This document shows, in pieces, positions 7,028 to 14,501 of a stretch of DNA of 58,119 bases. The stretch lies in the IMG/VR virus record IMGVR_UViG_3300042564_002254, positions 1 through 58,119 of that record; one strand, written 5' to 3'. The translations under genes and the position numbers were made by a program. The notes beneath the pieces were generated by a model. The model was not told the origin of the DNA. It was given only the letters and a program-made list of their open reading frames with translations, and searched no databases. Position 1 is the stretch's first letter; each line of letters begins with the position of its first letter. The stretch is from a virus.

Positions 7028-7101
7028 TACACCAGGTAGGACTTGAACCTACGATAGCCGAATTATGAGTTCGGTGCCTTAACCAACTTGGCTACTGGTG
7101 C
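7028..7101 (-). tRNA. tRNA-Met (CAU)
   Basis: Minus strand: acceptor GCACCAG/CTGGTGT, anticodon stem CCGAA/TTCGG with loop CTCATAA (anticodon CAT), T-arm GTAGG-TTCAAGT-CCTAC. It could be elongator Met or a lysidine-modified Ile tRNA; the sequence alone does not decide. It lies four bases upstream of tRNA-Arg in the direction of transcription. Confidence 0.88.
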
Positions 7102-7107
7102 TAGTCC

Positions 7108-7251
7108 TTATTTAATTAATAATCCAAAAAGAATTCCAATAACAAAAGAAAGCAATCCCACTGTCCAGTGATAATATGTTTTCATATGTTCTTTAATAAT
7201 ATATCTTTTTAAATCTTTTGATATTTGCTTTAAATCATCAGGATGTACCAT
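7108..7251 (-). CDS. Single-span membrane microprotein
   Basis: 47 residues: a charged helix (MVHPDDLKQISKDLKRYIIK) followed by one membrane segment (about 29-46). Function unknown; the tRNA-Met starts 7 bases downstream. Confidence 0.6.
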   Translation of the reverse strand: MVHPDDLKQISKDLKRYIIKEHMKTYYHWTVGLLSFVIGILFGLLIK

Positions 7252-7268
7252 AAAATAAACCTGCCTTT

Positions 7269-7430
7269 CTACGGATTAATTACTGACAATGCTCCAGAAA
7301 TTATTTGTTGCCTTATAAATTCCTGCTTACGCTCAAATTTTGATAGATGAGTTTTATCTTGTATTCTTTTCTTATTCTTATTTGCTCTTTTGATTTTATG
7401 CTGAGATACTTTATTATTTGATTTTTTCAT
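7269..7430 (-). CDS. Small basic protein
   Basis: 53 residues, 16 of them Lys or Arg (MKKSNNKVSQHKIKRANKNK start). TATGAT is six bases before the ATG, so it is probably leaderless. Likely nucleic-acid binding; no family recognised. Confidence 0.6.
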   Translation of the reverse strand: MKKSNNKVSQHKIKRANKNKKRIQDKTHLSKFERKQEFIRQQIISGALSVINP

Positions 7431-7461
7431 ATACTAATCATACCATTCTCTATAGTGTAAG

Positions 7462-7911
7462 TCAATTCTTTTTACCGTCCCAAGTTCCTATCTTTGTTGT
7501 AGGAATATTATGATCTTCCCACAACTTTATTACATTTGGATTATCATCTACAGCGTGAACAACATCCCATAGTTTAGTTATCTTATTAAGCATATCTTTC
7601 TTTGCTTCATAGTCTGGCCTGTTGTCATCATCTGCCCTCATAAATAGTCCGTGGGATCTAATGTTATTTTTTGCAAGCCACATAGAGGTTAGACCACGAT
7701 ATTTTTCTTTACGAGAGGTAACCACTAAGATTGAGCGCTGATCTGAGACAGCATTGTTTAACATTTCTACTACCTCTATGTTTGGCAGGGCATCTATAGA
7801 AGCCTCATGAAAGGCATCGTAGTCCCTATTAGAGCCACGAACAAGGTGTAGATAGGGATCTACATTGGCAAGGGTTCCATCTACATCAAATATGTATGCT
7901 GGAGGCTTAAT
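7462..7911 (-). CDS. HAD phosphatase, polynucleotide-kinase 3'-phosphatase-like
   Basis: About 149 residues. YIFDVDGTLANVDP carries the two catalytic Asp, ILVVTSRKEKYRGLT the second motif, and VVHAVDDNPNVI the C-terminal acidic motif; FMRADDDNRPDYEAKK matches the PNK 3'-phosphatase subfamily of T4 PseT type. Such enzymes repair RNA or DNA 3' ends or act in nucleotide salvage. The frame has no ATG/GTG/TTG before the FDVDGT motif; the best start is an ATT (7911) overlapping the stop of the upstream membrane microprotein (ATTAA), with AAGG upstream. An ATG exists only at residue ~49, after the catalytic motif. Confidence 0.8.
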   Translation of the reverse strand: MKPPAYIFDVDGTLANVDPYLHLVRGSNRDYDAFHEASIDALPNIEVVEMLNNAVSDQRSILVVTSRKEKYRGLTSMWLAKNNIRSHGLFMRADDDNRPDYEAKKDMLNKITKLWDVVHAVDDNPNVIKLWEDHNIPTTKIGTWDGKKN

Positions 7912-7996
7912 CTTGATTAACCTTATATGTCATAATAAAATAACACGCTACATAGCCTGCAATAAAAGCAGGGATTATTAATAATAAATTAATCAT
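7907..7996 (-). CDS. Membrane microprotein upstream of the HAD gene
   Basis: 29 residues: MINLLLIIPAFIAGYVACYF then a short polar tail. One membrane span. It overlaps the upstream gene (ATGA) and, through its stop, the unusual ATT start of the HAD gene. Confidence 0.5.
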   Translation of the reverse strand: MINLLLIIPAFIAGYVACYFIMTYKVNQD

Positions 7997-8166
7997 TCAA
8001 AGTCCACCATTCTTTCCATTAGTTTAGTCATATAGTTATCTTTCCCTCTTGCTATATGTGCAGCAGCAAGACGCATACCTAGTGCATTTGTTACTGCTGG
8101 TTCAATAGGAAGGGCTTCAATCTCCCTTGCTATTTCTTCTCTTAGTGCCATTTCGTCTATGCTCAT
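7993..8166 (-). CDS. Small hypothetical protein
   Basis: 57 residues, helical, beginning MSIDEMALREEIAREIEALP. TATAAT stands six bases before the ATG, so a leaderless transcript is expected and this gene would head the operon that includes the HAD enzyme. Confidence 0.65.
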   Translation of the reverse strand: MSIDEMALREEIAREIEALPIEPAVTNALGMRLAAAHIARGKDNYMTKLMERMVDFE

Positions 8167-8202
8167 ATATCCATTATACCTTTTTAAACGCTATCTGTCA
8201 AG

Positions 8203-8274
8203 TAGCCCCAACGGGAATCGAACCCGTCTTTACGCCGTGAAAGGGCGTTGTCCTAACCGATAGACGATAGGGCC
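8203..8274 (-). tRNA. tRNA-Glu (UUC)
   Basis: Minus strand: acceptor GGCCCTA/TGGGGCT, anticodon stem CGCC/GGCG around CTTTCAC (anticodon TTC), T-arm ACGGG-TTCGATT-CCCGT. No encoded CCA. Confidence 0.92.
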
Positions 8275-8279
8275 AATTA

Positions 8280-8516
8280 TTATAAATCTATTTCGTAGTA
8301 TGTTCCCCACCAAGAATAAGGCTTATTTAGATAATGCCAAACCTTACTATGAAATTTAAAACGGTATCCAAAGTTTTCTTGATCTTGTAAGGCAAATGCT
8401 TTAACTACACTGTTGCCAGCAATCTCACCACATAGATTACCTATCCATCTAAGAGGAAGTATCTTTGTTCTCTGGTGCTTGGTAATCTTTTTGAGGTACC
8501 CATCTGATTTTGCCAT
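8280..8516 (-). CDS. Hypothetical protein
   Basis: 78 residues, basic N-terminus and an aromatic C-terminus (WHYLNKPYSWWGTYYEIDL). Overlaps the next upstream gene in another frame. Function unknown. Confidence 0.6.
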   Translation of the reverse strand: MAKSDGYLKKITKHQRTKILPLRWIGNLCGEIAGNSVVKAFALQDQENFGYRFKFHSKVWHYLNKPYSWWGTYYEIDL

Positions 8517-8580
8517 CTACATAAATCCTTTCATATCCTAATGCTTTCCAGTCCATTCGCATAATTTTTGGTTCTTTCAT
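8449..8580 (-). CDS. Small hypothetical protein
   Basis: 43 residues (MKEPKIMRMDWKALGYERIY start). TATTAT lies seven bases before the ATG. It overlaps the 78-residue gene by 68 bases in another frame, so at least one of the two boundaries may be wrong. Confidence 0.5.
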   Translation of the reverse strand: MKEPKIMRMDWKALGYERIYVDGKIRWVPQKDYQAPENKDTSS

Positions 8581-8635
8581 ATATTCTATAATACACCAAT
8601 AAGCATCAAAAGTCAACCACTGGTATAATCATAAT

Positions 8636-9325
8636 ATGAACTTTGTATATTTGTGTAGGCCTGGAAGCAATGAAGAGTTAAGGTACTCAATAAGATCAGT
8701 TGTAAAAAACACAGATAATCCTAATATCTGGATTGTTGGAGGAAAGCCTTCTTGGTATGTTGGAAATTATATAAAATCTGATCAAAGCCAAGACAAATAT
8801 GAAAATGTGGTAAACAGTTTAAACACTATTGTTAATTGCAAAAGGATACCAGAAGATTTTGTACTGATGAATGATGACTTCTATATCATCAAGCCAATAA
8901 ATAAGATCAACACATATCACGGTGGAAGTTTTCAAAAAAAGGTAGAAATATTTACAGACAATGCAAAAAGTTCTTATTATACTTCATTACTTATTAATAC
9001 AAATAATATTTTAAAAGATGCTGGAATTGAAAACCCGCTTGATTATGCAATTCATGTGCCCATTGAATTAAATAAACAAAAACTATCTACAGTTATTCAA
9101 TCAAAAGTTTCAATCAGAACAATGTATGGAAACTTGTTTGATATTGGTGGAACAGAGGTAGATGATGTAAAATTTCATAGAATGGCAACCAGAAAATGGA
9201 CAAAAAGTCCAGATCTAAATACTATGGATTTTGAATATTTGTCTACAGGTGATGAATCATTTCCAGAAGTTTATGAATATATTTTAAAGGATATGTTTAG
9301 TGAGCCATCTCAGTTTGAAAAATAA
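8636..9325 (+). CDS. Stealth-like glycosyltransferase / sugar-phosphotransferase
   Basis: 229 residues. ELRYSIRSVVKNTDNPNIWI with VGGKPSWYVGN followed by DFVLMNDDFYIIKPI matches the conserved CR1/CR2 parts of Stealth-type polysaccharide phosphotransferases and related phage glycosyltransferases; the NDDF pair would bind the metal-nucleotide. The gene is isolated on the plus strand, with TATAAT six bases before the ATG (leaderless). A role in modifying host surface glycans or virion proteins is possible. Confidence 0.65.
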   Translation: MNFVYLCRPGSNEELRYSIRSVVKNTDNPNIWIVGGKPSWYVGNYIKSDQSQDKYENVVNSLNTIVNCKRIPEDFVLMNDDFYIIKPINKINTYHGGSFQKKVEIFTDNAKSSYYTSLLINTNNILKDAGIENPLDYAIHVPIELNKQKLSTVIQSKVSIRTMYGNLFDIGGTEVDDVKFHRMATRKWTKSPDLNTMDFEYLSTGDESFPEVYEYILKDMFSEPSQFEK

Positions 9326-9326
9326 A

Positions 9327-9434
9327 CTATAATTTTTTAGTGCACCATATTTTATAGTCACTCATAGTCTGATGATAGTCCCAAAACAAAGGATCCTTGT
9401 AGTGCATTTCACACTTTTCACATTCATTCTTCAT
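9327..9434 (-). CDS. Zinc-binding microprotein
   Basis: 35 residues with CEKC near the N-terminus (MKNECEKCEMHYKDPLFWDY) and a later Cys. The start overlaps the upstream stop (ATGA). Confidence 0.5.
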   Translation of the reverse strand: MKNECEKCEMHYKDPLFWDYHQTMSDYKIWCTKKL

Positions 9435-9565
9435 TGTCTATGCCGTTTCTTATTGCCAAACTTAGACTTAACATCAGCCCTAGCCTGATTAACTATGGCC
9501 TTCGTAATGTCTTCAACAGTAAACTCTTGATCAAAGGTTTGTTCAGTATCCACCAGTGCACTCAT
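9431..9565 (-). CDS. Small hypothetical protein
   Basis: 44 residues, acidic first half and basic C-terminus (KKRHRQ). It belongs to a chain of overlapping small minus-strand genes running from 10.03 to 9.33 kb. Confidence 0.55.
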   Translation of the reverse strand: MSALVDTEQTFDQEFTVEDITKAIVNQARADVKSKFGNKKRHRQ

Positions 9566-9749
9566 TTCTTGTATGGTATAAACGGATTTTGGTCATTGTC
9601 TTTTTATTCGGGGCATATAATTCTTCACCACAGCAAGCAGTCTTAAGGTACCACTCCTTAGCAAAGAAGTCATACACTAAACCCTTAGCGTTAGCATACT
9701 TCTTGGCTACAAAGGTTTGGAATGGATCAGGAATCTCCATGTTAATCAT
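9543..9749 (-). CDS. Small hypothetical protein
   Basis: 68 residues starting MINMEIPDPFQTFVAKKYAN at 9749, where the ATG overlaps the stop of the membrane protein upstream; the more distal start at 9773 is less likely. Contains CC and a later C. Function unknown. Confidence 0.6.
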   Translation of the reverse strand: MINMEIPDPFQTFVAKKYANAKGLVYDFFAKEWYLKTACCGEELYAPNKKTMTKIRLYHTRNECTGGY

Positions 9750-10026
9750 TGCGGTCCCAGACCAACTTGGCAAAACTCCTCCAAGATAACTTTTCTGAAT
9801 CTAAAGCCTTCCAGTGTCTATGTGATTGAACATATACTGCTGCATATGCGAGAGCAGAGAATATAAACCCATACTGTTTAGTAGCAACAGCATAAACTAT
9901 CCACAAAGTTTCATTGAATAAAAGAATGTACCAGCCAAGAAAATTTTTACGGCCAACAAAAAATATACCTGAGACTCCTATGACGGCAAGCACCCATGAG
10001 GCATAGTTTTCCATAAATTGGTTCAT
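9742..10026 (-). CDS. PnuC-like membrane protein
   Basis: 94 residues with three hydrophobic segments; GWYILLFNETLWIVYAVATK followed by QYGFIFSALAYAAVYVQSHR resembles the repeat unit of PnuC nicotinamide-riboside/NMN transporters, here as a short version common in actinophages. TATACT six bases before the ATG indicates a leaderless transcript. A link to NAD salvage is possible but unproven. Confidence 0.6.
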   Translation of the reverse strand: MNQFMENYASWVLAVIGVSGIFFVGRKNFLGWYILLFNETLWIVYAVATKQYGFIFSALAYAAVYVQSHRHWKALDSEKLSWRSFAKLVWDRND

Positions 10027-10053
10027 ATATCCAGTATACCTTAAAGTCAGGGT

Positions 10054-10284
10054 TTAGTCAATTTGCTTGCCCTTGGTCTTTACCCAAGTGCCTATTTTAT
10101 TTATCTTTACTTTTTCTCTTAATATTTCTGCAAAATCAGTACCTATTTCAGATCCAAGGTACTCTTCGCCTGTTTCCAGGTCAACTAACTTCCATTTTCC
10201 AGGGGATTTAGTATGAATAATTAAATCAACTGGCTTATCAAATGACTCAGCCTCTGAACCATCATTAAGTATTCTCTTGGTCAT
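10054..10284 (-). CDS. Hypothetical protein
   Basis: 76 residues, predicted beta-rich (GKWKLVDLETGEEYLGSEIG). Follows the zinc-binding gene directly in the same operon. Function unknown. Confidence 0.6.
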   Translation of the reverse strand: MTKRILNDGSEAESFDKPVDLIIHTKSPGKWKLVDLETGEEYLGSEIGTDFAEILREKVKINKIGTWVKTKGKQID

Positions 10285-10410
10285 CTATGATACAAGGCCC
10301 ATAGAAAGGTGCTGGAAACAAACATCAGCGACAACATAGTCAGCGTGATCTACAACGACATCGTAATGTGTCGCTTCTTTATCGCAAAAAAAGCACTTAT
10401 GTTTTTCCAT
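10285..10410 (-). CDS. Zinc-finger microprotein
   Basis: 41 residues: C6-x2-C9 and C31-x2-H34 form one probable zinc site. TATAAT lies six bases before the ATG (leaderless). Confidence 0.65.
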   Translation of the reverse strand: MEKHKCFFCDKEATHYDVVVDHADYVVADVCFQHLSMGLVS

Positions 10411-10442
10411 ATATCGATTATATCATAGTTCAAATTAACGAT

Positions 10443-11129
10443 TTAGCAGTTGTCTCCGCTAGAGATAGTCCGATCACTATCAAAACTATCATAACAAATG
10501 CCATAAAGTGTATGTCTTATGCCAGAAGTTACAGGGGTAACTTTATGAGTAAATTCTTTTGTTATTGGTATATTGACAAGCATTCCAGGTTCTGGCTTAA
10601 TAATGATGTCTGGCTTATATTTAAATAGCAATTCTCCTCCAACAAAATCATTATTTAAATATAAAGACCACGCCCCTGTTAGTCCATCATCTATTTGCCC
10701 TGGGTTCCCTTTTTCATGATGCCACTCAAATGCACCATACTTATCAACCCCTTCTTTAAATGGCCAAAAAGATTGAAGGGTTGTGTTTTTTAATAAATGA
10801 TCTGGCAAAGCCATTGAGAGTCTATCTAATAGACCACCATCTTGCCAAAATATGGGGTCTTTGTGCTGTTCATCTTTATCTGTTGGGAATACTGCACTTA
10901 GACTTAGATCGATTCCTCTTGTAGGACACACGGTTCCTTGTGGATGAATATCGTGTTTTATACCAATAAATTTGTTTCTTATTGAAGGTGATCGAGAGGT
11001 TATATACCAGCCATTAGGCTCATCGCAATGTTTCCTTAATTCGGCGGACTCTTCTTCAGTTAAAAAATTAGGTATGTACCAAAGATCTTTGTCTAAGTAC
11101 ACTTTTTGGCTTTCGATAAGTTCTTTCAT
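10443..11129 (-). CDS. 2OG-Fe(II) oxygenase, prolyl-4-hydroxylase-like (no. 1)
   Basis: 228 residues with the double-stranded beta-helix signature WSLYLNNDFVGGELLF, distal iron ligand H195 and 2-oxoglutarate Arg R205 (SGIRHTLYG). The usual HxD is HxE here (H137-H-E139 in EWHHEKGN), an allowed but rarer carboxylate. TATAAT is seven bases before the ATG. It is isolated from the main array at 48.7-56.6 kb and adjoins a luciferase-like monooxygenase. Substrate unknown. Confidence 0.85.
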   Translation of the reverse strand: MKELIESQKVYLDKDLWYIPNFLTEEESAELRKHCDEPNGWYITSRSPSIRNKFIGIKHDIHPQGTVCPTRGIDLSLSAVFPTDKDEQHKDPIFWQDGGLLDRLSMALPDHLLKNTTLQSFWPFKEGVDKYGAFEWHHEKGNPGQIDDGLTGAWSLYLNNDFVGGELLFKYKPDIIIKPEPGMLVNIPITKEFTHKVTPVTSGIRHTLYGICYDSFDSDRTISSGDNC

Positions 11130-11142
11130 ATTTATAATTATA

Positions 11143-11844
11143 TCACAAAAGGTTTTCGTTTAATTTCATATTTTTTACCTCTTCAAATACCTTTAGCGCT
11201 AAATCAAAAAGTTCATCTCCGTTTACATGAATCATAATATTATTATATCCATTTTCTTTTATATGTTTAATTATTGTTCTAAATGATTCAATGTCACGAA
11301 CAATAAAAAATAATATCTTTGTTTTATCTGAAGTATCAAGCGTACCACTTACCAGTCTGCCATAATTAACAATATTTGCATCTGCAAGACTGTCCATATT
11401 TGGGCAAATGCTATCTTTCATTCCAGAAACATATGTATAGGGCTTTTTTACATCCCAGTCTTTAAACTTTTCAAGGTAGGAACAAAAAAACTTTTTTCTA
11501 TCCTCAAAGGATGTGGAATCATTAACATCTGAAAAGACTCCTCCAAAAGACTCTTCCCCATCAGTTAAACCAGGAACAAAATTAATTCTAACCCTGTCTT
11601 CTTGTATCAGGTCTAATGATTTTGAAATTGCCAATAGATACTGAGGAGAAATAGTATATGGCCGAACTGCAACCAGATACTTTAACTTTTGATTTGTTTT
11701 AAGAGATCTCGCTATTCTAGTAAACGGATCTGGAACTCCCACGGCGTAAGGTAGAAGCCATCCATAAAACCCAGAATCTTCAAGTAAGTCTGATATATAT
11801 CCTAAATCTTTGTCGGTATGGCGACCAAACCAATATACATTCAT
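11143..11844 (-). CDS. Luciferase-like (FMN-dependent) monooxygenase
   Basis: 233 residues. RIARSLKTNQKLKYLVAVRP, the LAISKSLDLIQEDRVRINFV region and PGLTDGEESFGG match the TIM-barrel core of alkanesulfonate monooxygenase-type proteins (SsuD/LLM). It is shorter than the usual ~340-380 residues, so part of the barrel may be trimmed. Established: these flavin enzymes oxidise sulfonates, aldehydes or amines. A phage copy is unusual; desulfonation to free sulfite would fit the sulfur theme (APS kinase, sulfotransferase), but that is inference. TATAAT six bases before the ATG. Confidence 0.75.
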   Translation of the reverse strand: MNVYWFGRHTDKDLGYISDLLEDSGFYGWLLPYAVGVPDPFTRIARSLKTNQKLKYLVAVRPYTISPQYLLAISKSLDLIQEDRVRINFVPGLTDGEESFGGVFSDVNDSTSFEDRKKFFCSYLEKFKDWDVKKPYTYVSGMKDSICPNMDSLADANIVNYGRLVSGTLDTSDKTKILFFIVRDIESFRTIIKHIKENGYNNIMIHVNGDELFDLALKVFEEVKNMKLNENLL

Positions 11845-11932
11845 AATATGATTATACCAGTCGGCGCAAAAAAGTCTTTAAAGTTCGGCGCAAAATAGAG
11901 GCCATTAAACCACCTTATGCCCTACACGGGCA

Positions 11933-12037
11933 CTATGGTTTACAAACCTTCATATGCTTGTATAGACTTTCGTGAGCAAAGCCTACCCTAAAGTCCCATT
12001 CTTTCTTACAGACAGGACACACTATTGTTCTACTCAT
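11933..12037 (-). CDS. C2HC zinc-finger microprotein
   Basis: 34 residues MSRTIVCPVCKKEWDF..., with CPVC, then H and C in HMKVC: a classic single zinc finger. Its start overlaps the upstream gene. Confidence 0.65.
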   Translation of the reverse strand: MSRTIVCPVCKKEWDFRVGFAHESLYKHMKVCKP

Positions 12038-12278
12038 CCATACCCTTTTCCCAGATTAGTCCACATTTTGTACACATAATTCCTGGCTCTCGCATATACC
12101 AAGTATGGTTGCAGGAACCTACAGTTGGTTTTCGTTTTTCTCTAGATGTGCCATTTTTTAATTGTTGTCTAAAAACACCATTTGGATCGTGAATATGACA
12201 TTTATCTACAGTACGCCATTTCTCAACTTTAAAAGAACAGGGCTTACCCTGTTTAGTTAGTGAACTACATTGTCTCAT
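12030..12278 (-). CDS. Double zinc-binding protein
   Basis: 82 residues. The N-terminal part RQCSSLTKQGKPCSF ... CHIHD is a Cys/His cluster often seen in phage proteins; the C-terminal part CNHTW ... CTKCG is a second possible site. Overlaps both neighbours by a few bases. Confidence 0.65.
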   Translation of the reverse strand: MRQCSSLTKQGKPCSFKVEKWRTVDKCHIHDPNGVFRQQLKNGTSREKRKPTVGSCNHTWYMREPGIMCTKCGLIWEKGMDE

Positions 12279-12418
12279 AGTTTGGCTACATACTGAGCAG
12301 CCATCTTCAAACCTTTAACCAAACCATCGTGGTAGTCCTGGTTCTTAATAACCCTAGTAGTATCCCAAACACGGTAGGATTCCTTGTTTAATAACTCTGA
12401 GATTTCTTCATTAGTCAT
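12275..12418 (-). CDS. Small hypothetical protein
   Basis: 47 residues (MTNEEISELLNKESYRVWDT start), helical. TATACT six bases upstream of the ATG (leaderless); its stop overlaps the next ATG. Confidence 0.6.
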   Translation of the reverse strand: MTNEEISELLNKESYRVWDTTRVIKNQDYHDGLVKGLKMAAQYVAKL

Positions 12419-12466
12419 ATATCAAGTATATCCAATTTTGGCGGGGATGTCAAGTATAATGAGTCT

Positions 12467-12787
12467 ATGGATGAAGCAGTACTATACATACTATATAACC
12501 CTATACATAAGGCTGTCAAGGTAGGTATATCAGACATATCAGGAAGAAGGTTTGCAAGCCATAGGACCAAGGGTTGGATACTGATTAAGTATTGGCATTT
12601 TTTCGAACGGGATATGGCAAGAAGAGTCGAATCAGTAGTACTAAAAACACTAAGGGAAAGATATGGTTACTTTCTGGATAAGGCGGATATGCCTCAAAGC
12701 GGATATACAGAGACCTTTGATGCTTCAAAGATAACCCGTAGGGCCTTGATCCGTATGGTCAATAAGGCTATAAGGGATGTATCGTAA
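12467..12787 (+). CDS. GIY-YIG-like (T5orf172/MUG113-type) protein
   Basis: 106 residues. VLYILYNPIHKAVKVGIS, R28, H32 and GW, then a conserved E with VVLKTLRERYG fit the small GIY-YIG-like domain found in phage T5orf172/MUG113 proteins. TATAAT six bases upstream. Nicking nuclease or homing-type cargo are the likely roles; it is the only plus-strand gene between 9.4 and 27 kb. Confidence 0.6.
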   Translation: MDEAVLYILYNPIHKAVKVGISDISGRRFASHRTKGWILIKYWHFFERDMARRVESVVLKTLRERYGYFLDKADMPQSGYTETFDASKITRRALIRMVNKAIRDVS

Positions 12788-12807
12788 TCTTTATATACCG
12801 TGGTTTT

Positions 12808-12948
12808 TTACTTAAAGAAGTCTATACCTATATACCACTTAAAAAGATACAGGCCAATTTCCCATTCGTGTTTGATCGGATACCCCCAGTTAGCAACATA
12901 GATACCGATTGCATAGTTAGAGGTCATCTTGCCATAGTGTAGTTTCAT
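12808..12948 (-). CDS. Small hypothetical protein
   Basis: 46 residues, aromatic (MKLHYGKMTSNYAIGIYVAN start, ends KWYIGIDFFK). TATGAT six bases before the ATG. Function unknown. Confidence 0.5.
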   Translation of the reverse strand: MKLHYGKMTSNYAIGIYVANWGYPIKHEWEIGLYLFKWYIGIDFFK

Positions 12949-13383
12949 ATACCCATCATATCACATAGTTATCCACAGGTCAATATGATGGTTTGGTATA
13001 GTTATCCACAGGTTTATCCACATATATTTCTTACTGATAATATTATTAGACACCGTAGAAGTGGAGTGAAGTGGAGGATAGTGGAGTATAGAGCGTTTTT
13101 AAAGAGGGCTTCGTAATCTTTCTGACGGCCAAACCTCCTATCCCCAAACCTTATATCCCCCTTATACCACATATCCACATATCTGTCAAACCTTTGTATA
13201 CAGGGTTTGGGCATTATATACCAAACCTTTGTATTTGTCAAGCCCATTTGCTGTACAAAACCCTATATAATTTTGTCCGAATTTGCTCAGAAAATAAAGA
13301 AAACCTTTATAAAAATATATAAAGGTTTGATAAAGTTTTAGAAATCAGGAAATAATTTATAGTGGTTTGTTATAGTGTATATA
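12949..13383. other. Repeat-rich, probably noncoding region with three DnaA-box-like sites
   Basis: TTATCCACA occurs at 12969-12977, 13002-13010 and 13014-13022. Variants of CAAACCTTTGTAT recur on both strands, and CGTAATCTTTCT is shared with other intergenic regions. A minus-strand promoter TTGACA-N17-TATAAT lies at about 13215-13243. A perfect 11-bp hairpin (13301-13311 / 13318-13328) is followed on the minus strand by a T-rich run and may terminate transcription. I see no convincing gene. Confidence 0.55.
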
Positions 13384-13644
13384 CTATAGGGGATTGGGGG
13401 TTTCATCTTGATCCCCTGGCAAAATCGCCTGGTACGGGGAAAAATTTTCGCCCATCGTAATCTTATTTTCAGAAATGTCATCCGACGTTTTTGGGCGGGG
13501 AGGGAAGAAACACTTAAGAGTAACAACACTATACAACATACCACATAGAGCACCCATTGCTTTATCAAACCCTATAGATTCATGTTCTTCATCGTGTCGA
13601 TGTGAAGGGTTTTGATACATCTTTGCAAAGTGGTGTGGGGCCAT
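13384..13644 (-). CDS. Small hypothetical protein (uncertain)
   Basis: 86 residues from the ATG at 13644 (MAPHHFAKMYQNPSHRHDEE). A promoter TTGTCA-N17-TATAAT ends six bases before this ATG, so it looks leaderless. The C-terminal third is encoded by sequence shared with intergenic repeats (GGGGAAAA ... ATCGTAATCTTATTTT), so the true end is doubtful. Confidence 0.45.
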   Translation of the reverse strand: MAPHHFAKMYQNPSHRHDEEHESIGFDKAMGALCGMLYSVVTLKCFFPPRPKTSDDISENKITMGENFSPYQAILPGDQDETPNPL

Positions 13645-13683
13645 GTCTTTATTATACACCTGATATGAAGGTTTGACAAACAA

Positions 13684-13877
13684 GGTTTGATATGGTATAA
13701 GGTTTGGTACGGGGAAAAGAATTTGTCCTTCGTAATCTAGTTCTGGGGAAAATAAAGGTTTGATCGTAATCTTATTCTAAAGAAGGTTTTGTACCAAATG
13801 TCTGGTTTGATATGATTTGACGTGCCACGTCCCCAACCCCAGGCTTTTGTCAAGCCCAGGGATTAGAAATAAGATAG
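13684..13877. other. Intergenic repeat region
   Basis: No gene seen. It holds two copies of the GGGGAAAA ... CGTAATCT motif (about 13709-13736 and 13734-13765) and several AAGGTTTG/GGTTTGATATG repeats like those at 13.2 kb. Confidence 0.5.
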
Positions 13878-14183
13878 TTACTCTGCTGCTGCAGCCCCAG
13901 GATTTTTCTTGTTGTAAGCAAAAACCAAGATTGCTCCTAGCGATTGTTCCTCTAACTCATCAACCTCAGCCTCAGTAATCTCTAATAGATTAAACATCAT
14001 ATCAATGCTTTCCTCAATATACTGTTCACCTAGTGGGGTTAGGTCTTTTACCAAACCTTCTGCCACATAGTATGCCATTGGTACACCAATGTCATTGTAA
14101 TCCATAAAGGCACTAAAACTTTCATCCTCTCGGAAGTCAATCCATAGTTGACCTAGTACACCTGTTTTATCTGCGAAGTCCAT
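13878..14183 (-). CDS. Hypothetical acidic protein
   Basis: 101 residues, acidic and helical in the second half (LLEITEAEVDELEEQSLGAI), with an alanine-rich end. It overlaps the next upstream gene by 17 bases. Function unknown. Confidence 0.65.
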   Translation of the reverse strand: MDFADKTGVLGQLWIDFREDESFSAFMDYNDIGVPMAYYVAEGLVKDLTPLGEQYIEESIDMMFNLLEITEAEVDELEEQSLGAILVFAYNKKNPGAAAAE

Positions 14184-14406
14184 TTACGGGTCCTTTCATC
14201 TCTAACATAAGTTTATCATACTCTTCCATTGCTGTCAAACTCAAAACCTCTAATCTGTGATAGTTTATAAGTGGTAGGTTTCTTACCATATAATATCCTA
14301 CGCGTTCTAAGTCTACCGCAAAATCTTGTGTAAGGAGTCTGCCTAACTGTTCTGCTGTTTTTGTTTCTTTATTATTGGTTGCCGTTCGTCTTATTGAATA
14401 AGCCAT
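14167..14406 (-). CDS. Hypothetical protein
   Basis: 79 residues, helical. A GAGGAG ribosome-binding site and a promoter TTGCGC-N17-TACAAT (about 14424-14452) precede it, so it begins a transcript with a normal leader. Confidence 0.65.
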   Translation of the reverse strand: MAYSIRRTATNNKETKTAEQLGRLLTQDFAVDLERVGYYMVRNLPLINYHRLEVLSLTAMEEYDKLMLEMKGPVNGLRR

Positions 14407-14501
14407 AGTCGTCTCCTCTATTCCATTGTATCAAAAAAGTAGGGGGAGCGCAAGTCTACGAAAACCTGCGCCCCACCCTGTTAATCTAAGGGACCCATTC
14501 C

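Noticed and set aside
13014-13247. Open frame of 77 codons on the minus strand
   Set aside because: Made largely of recurring AAACCTTT/CGTAATCT repeats, its inner ATG overlaps a -10 box, and it contains DnaA-box repeats; better seen as noncoding.
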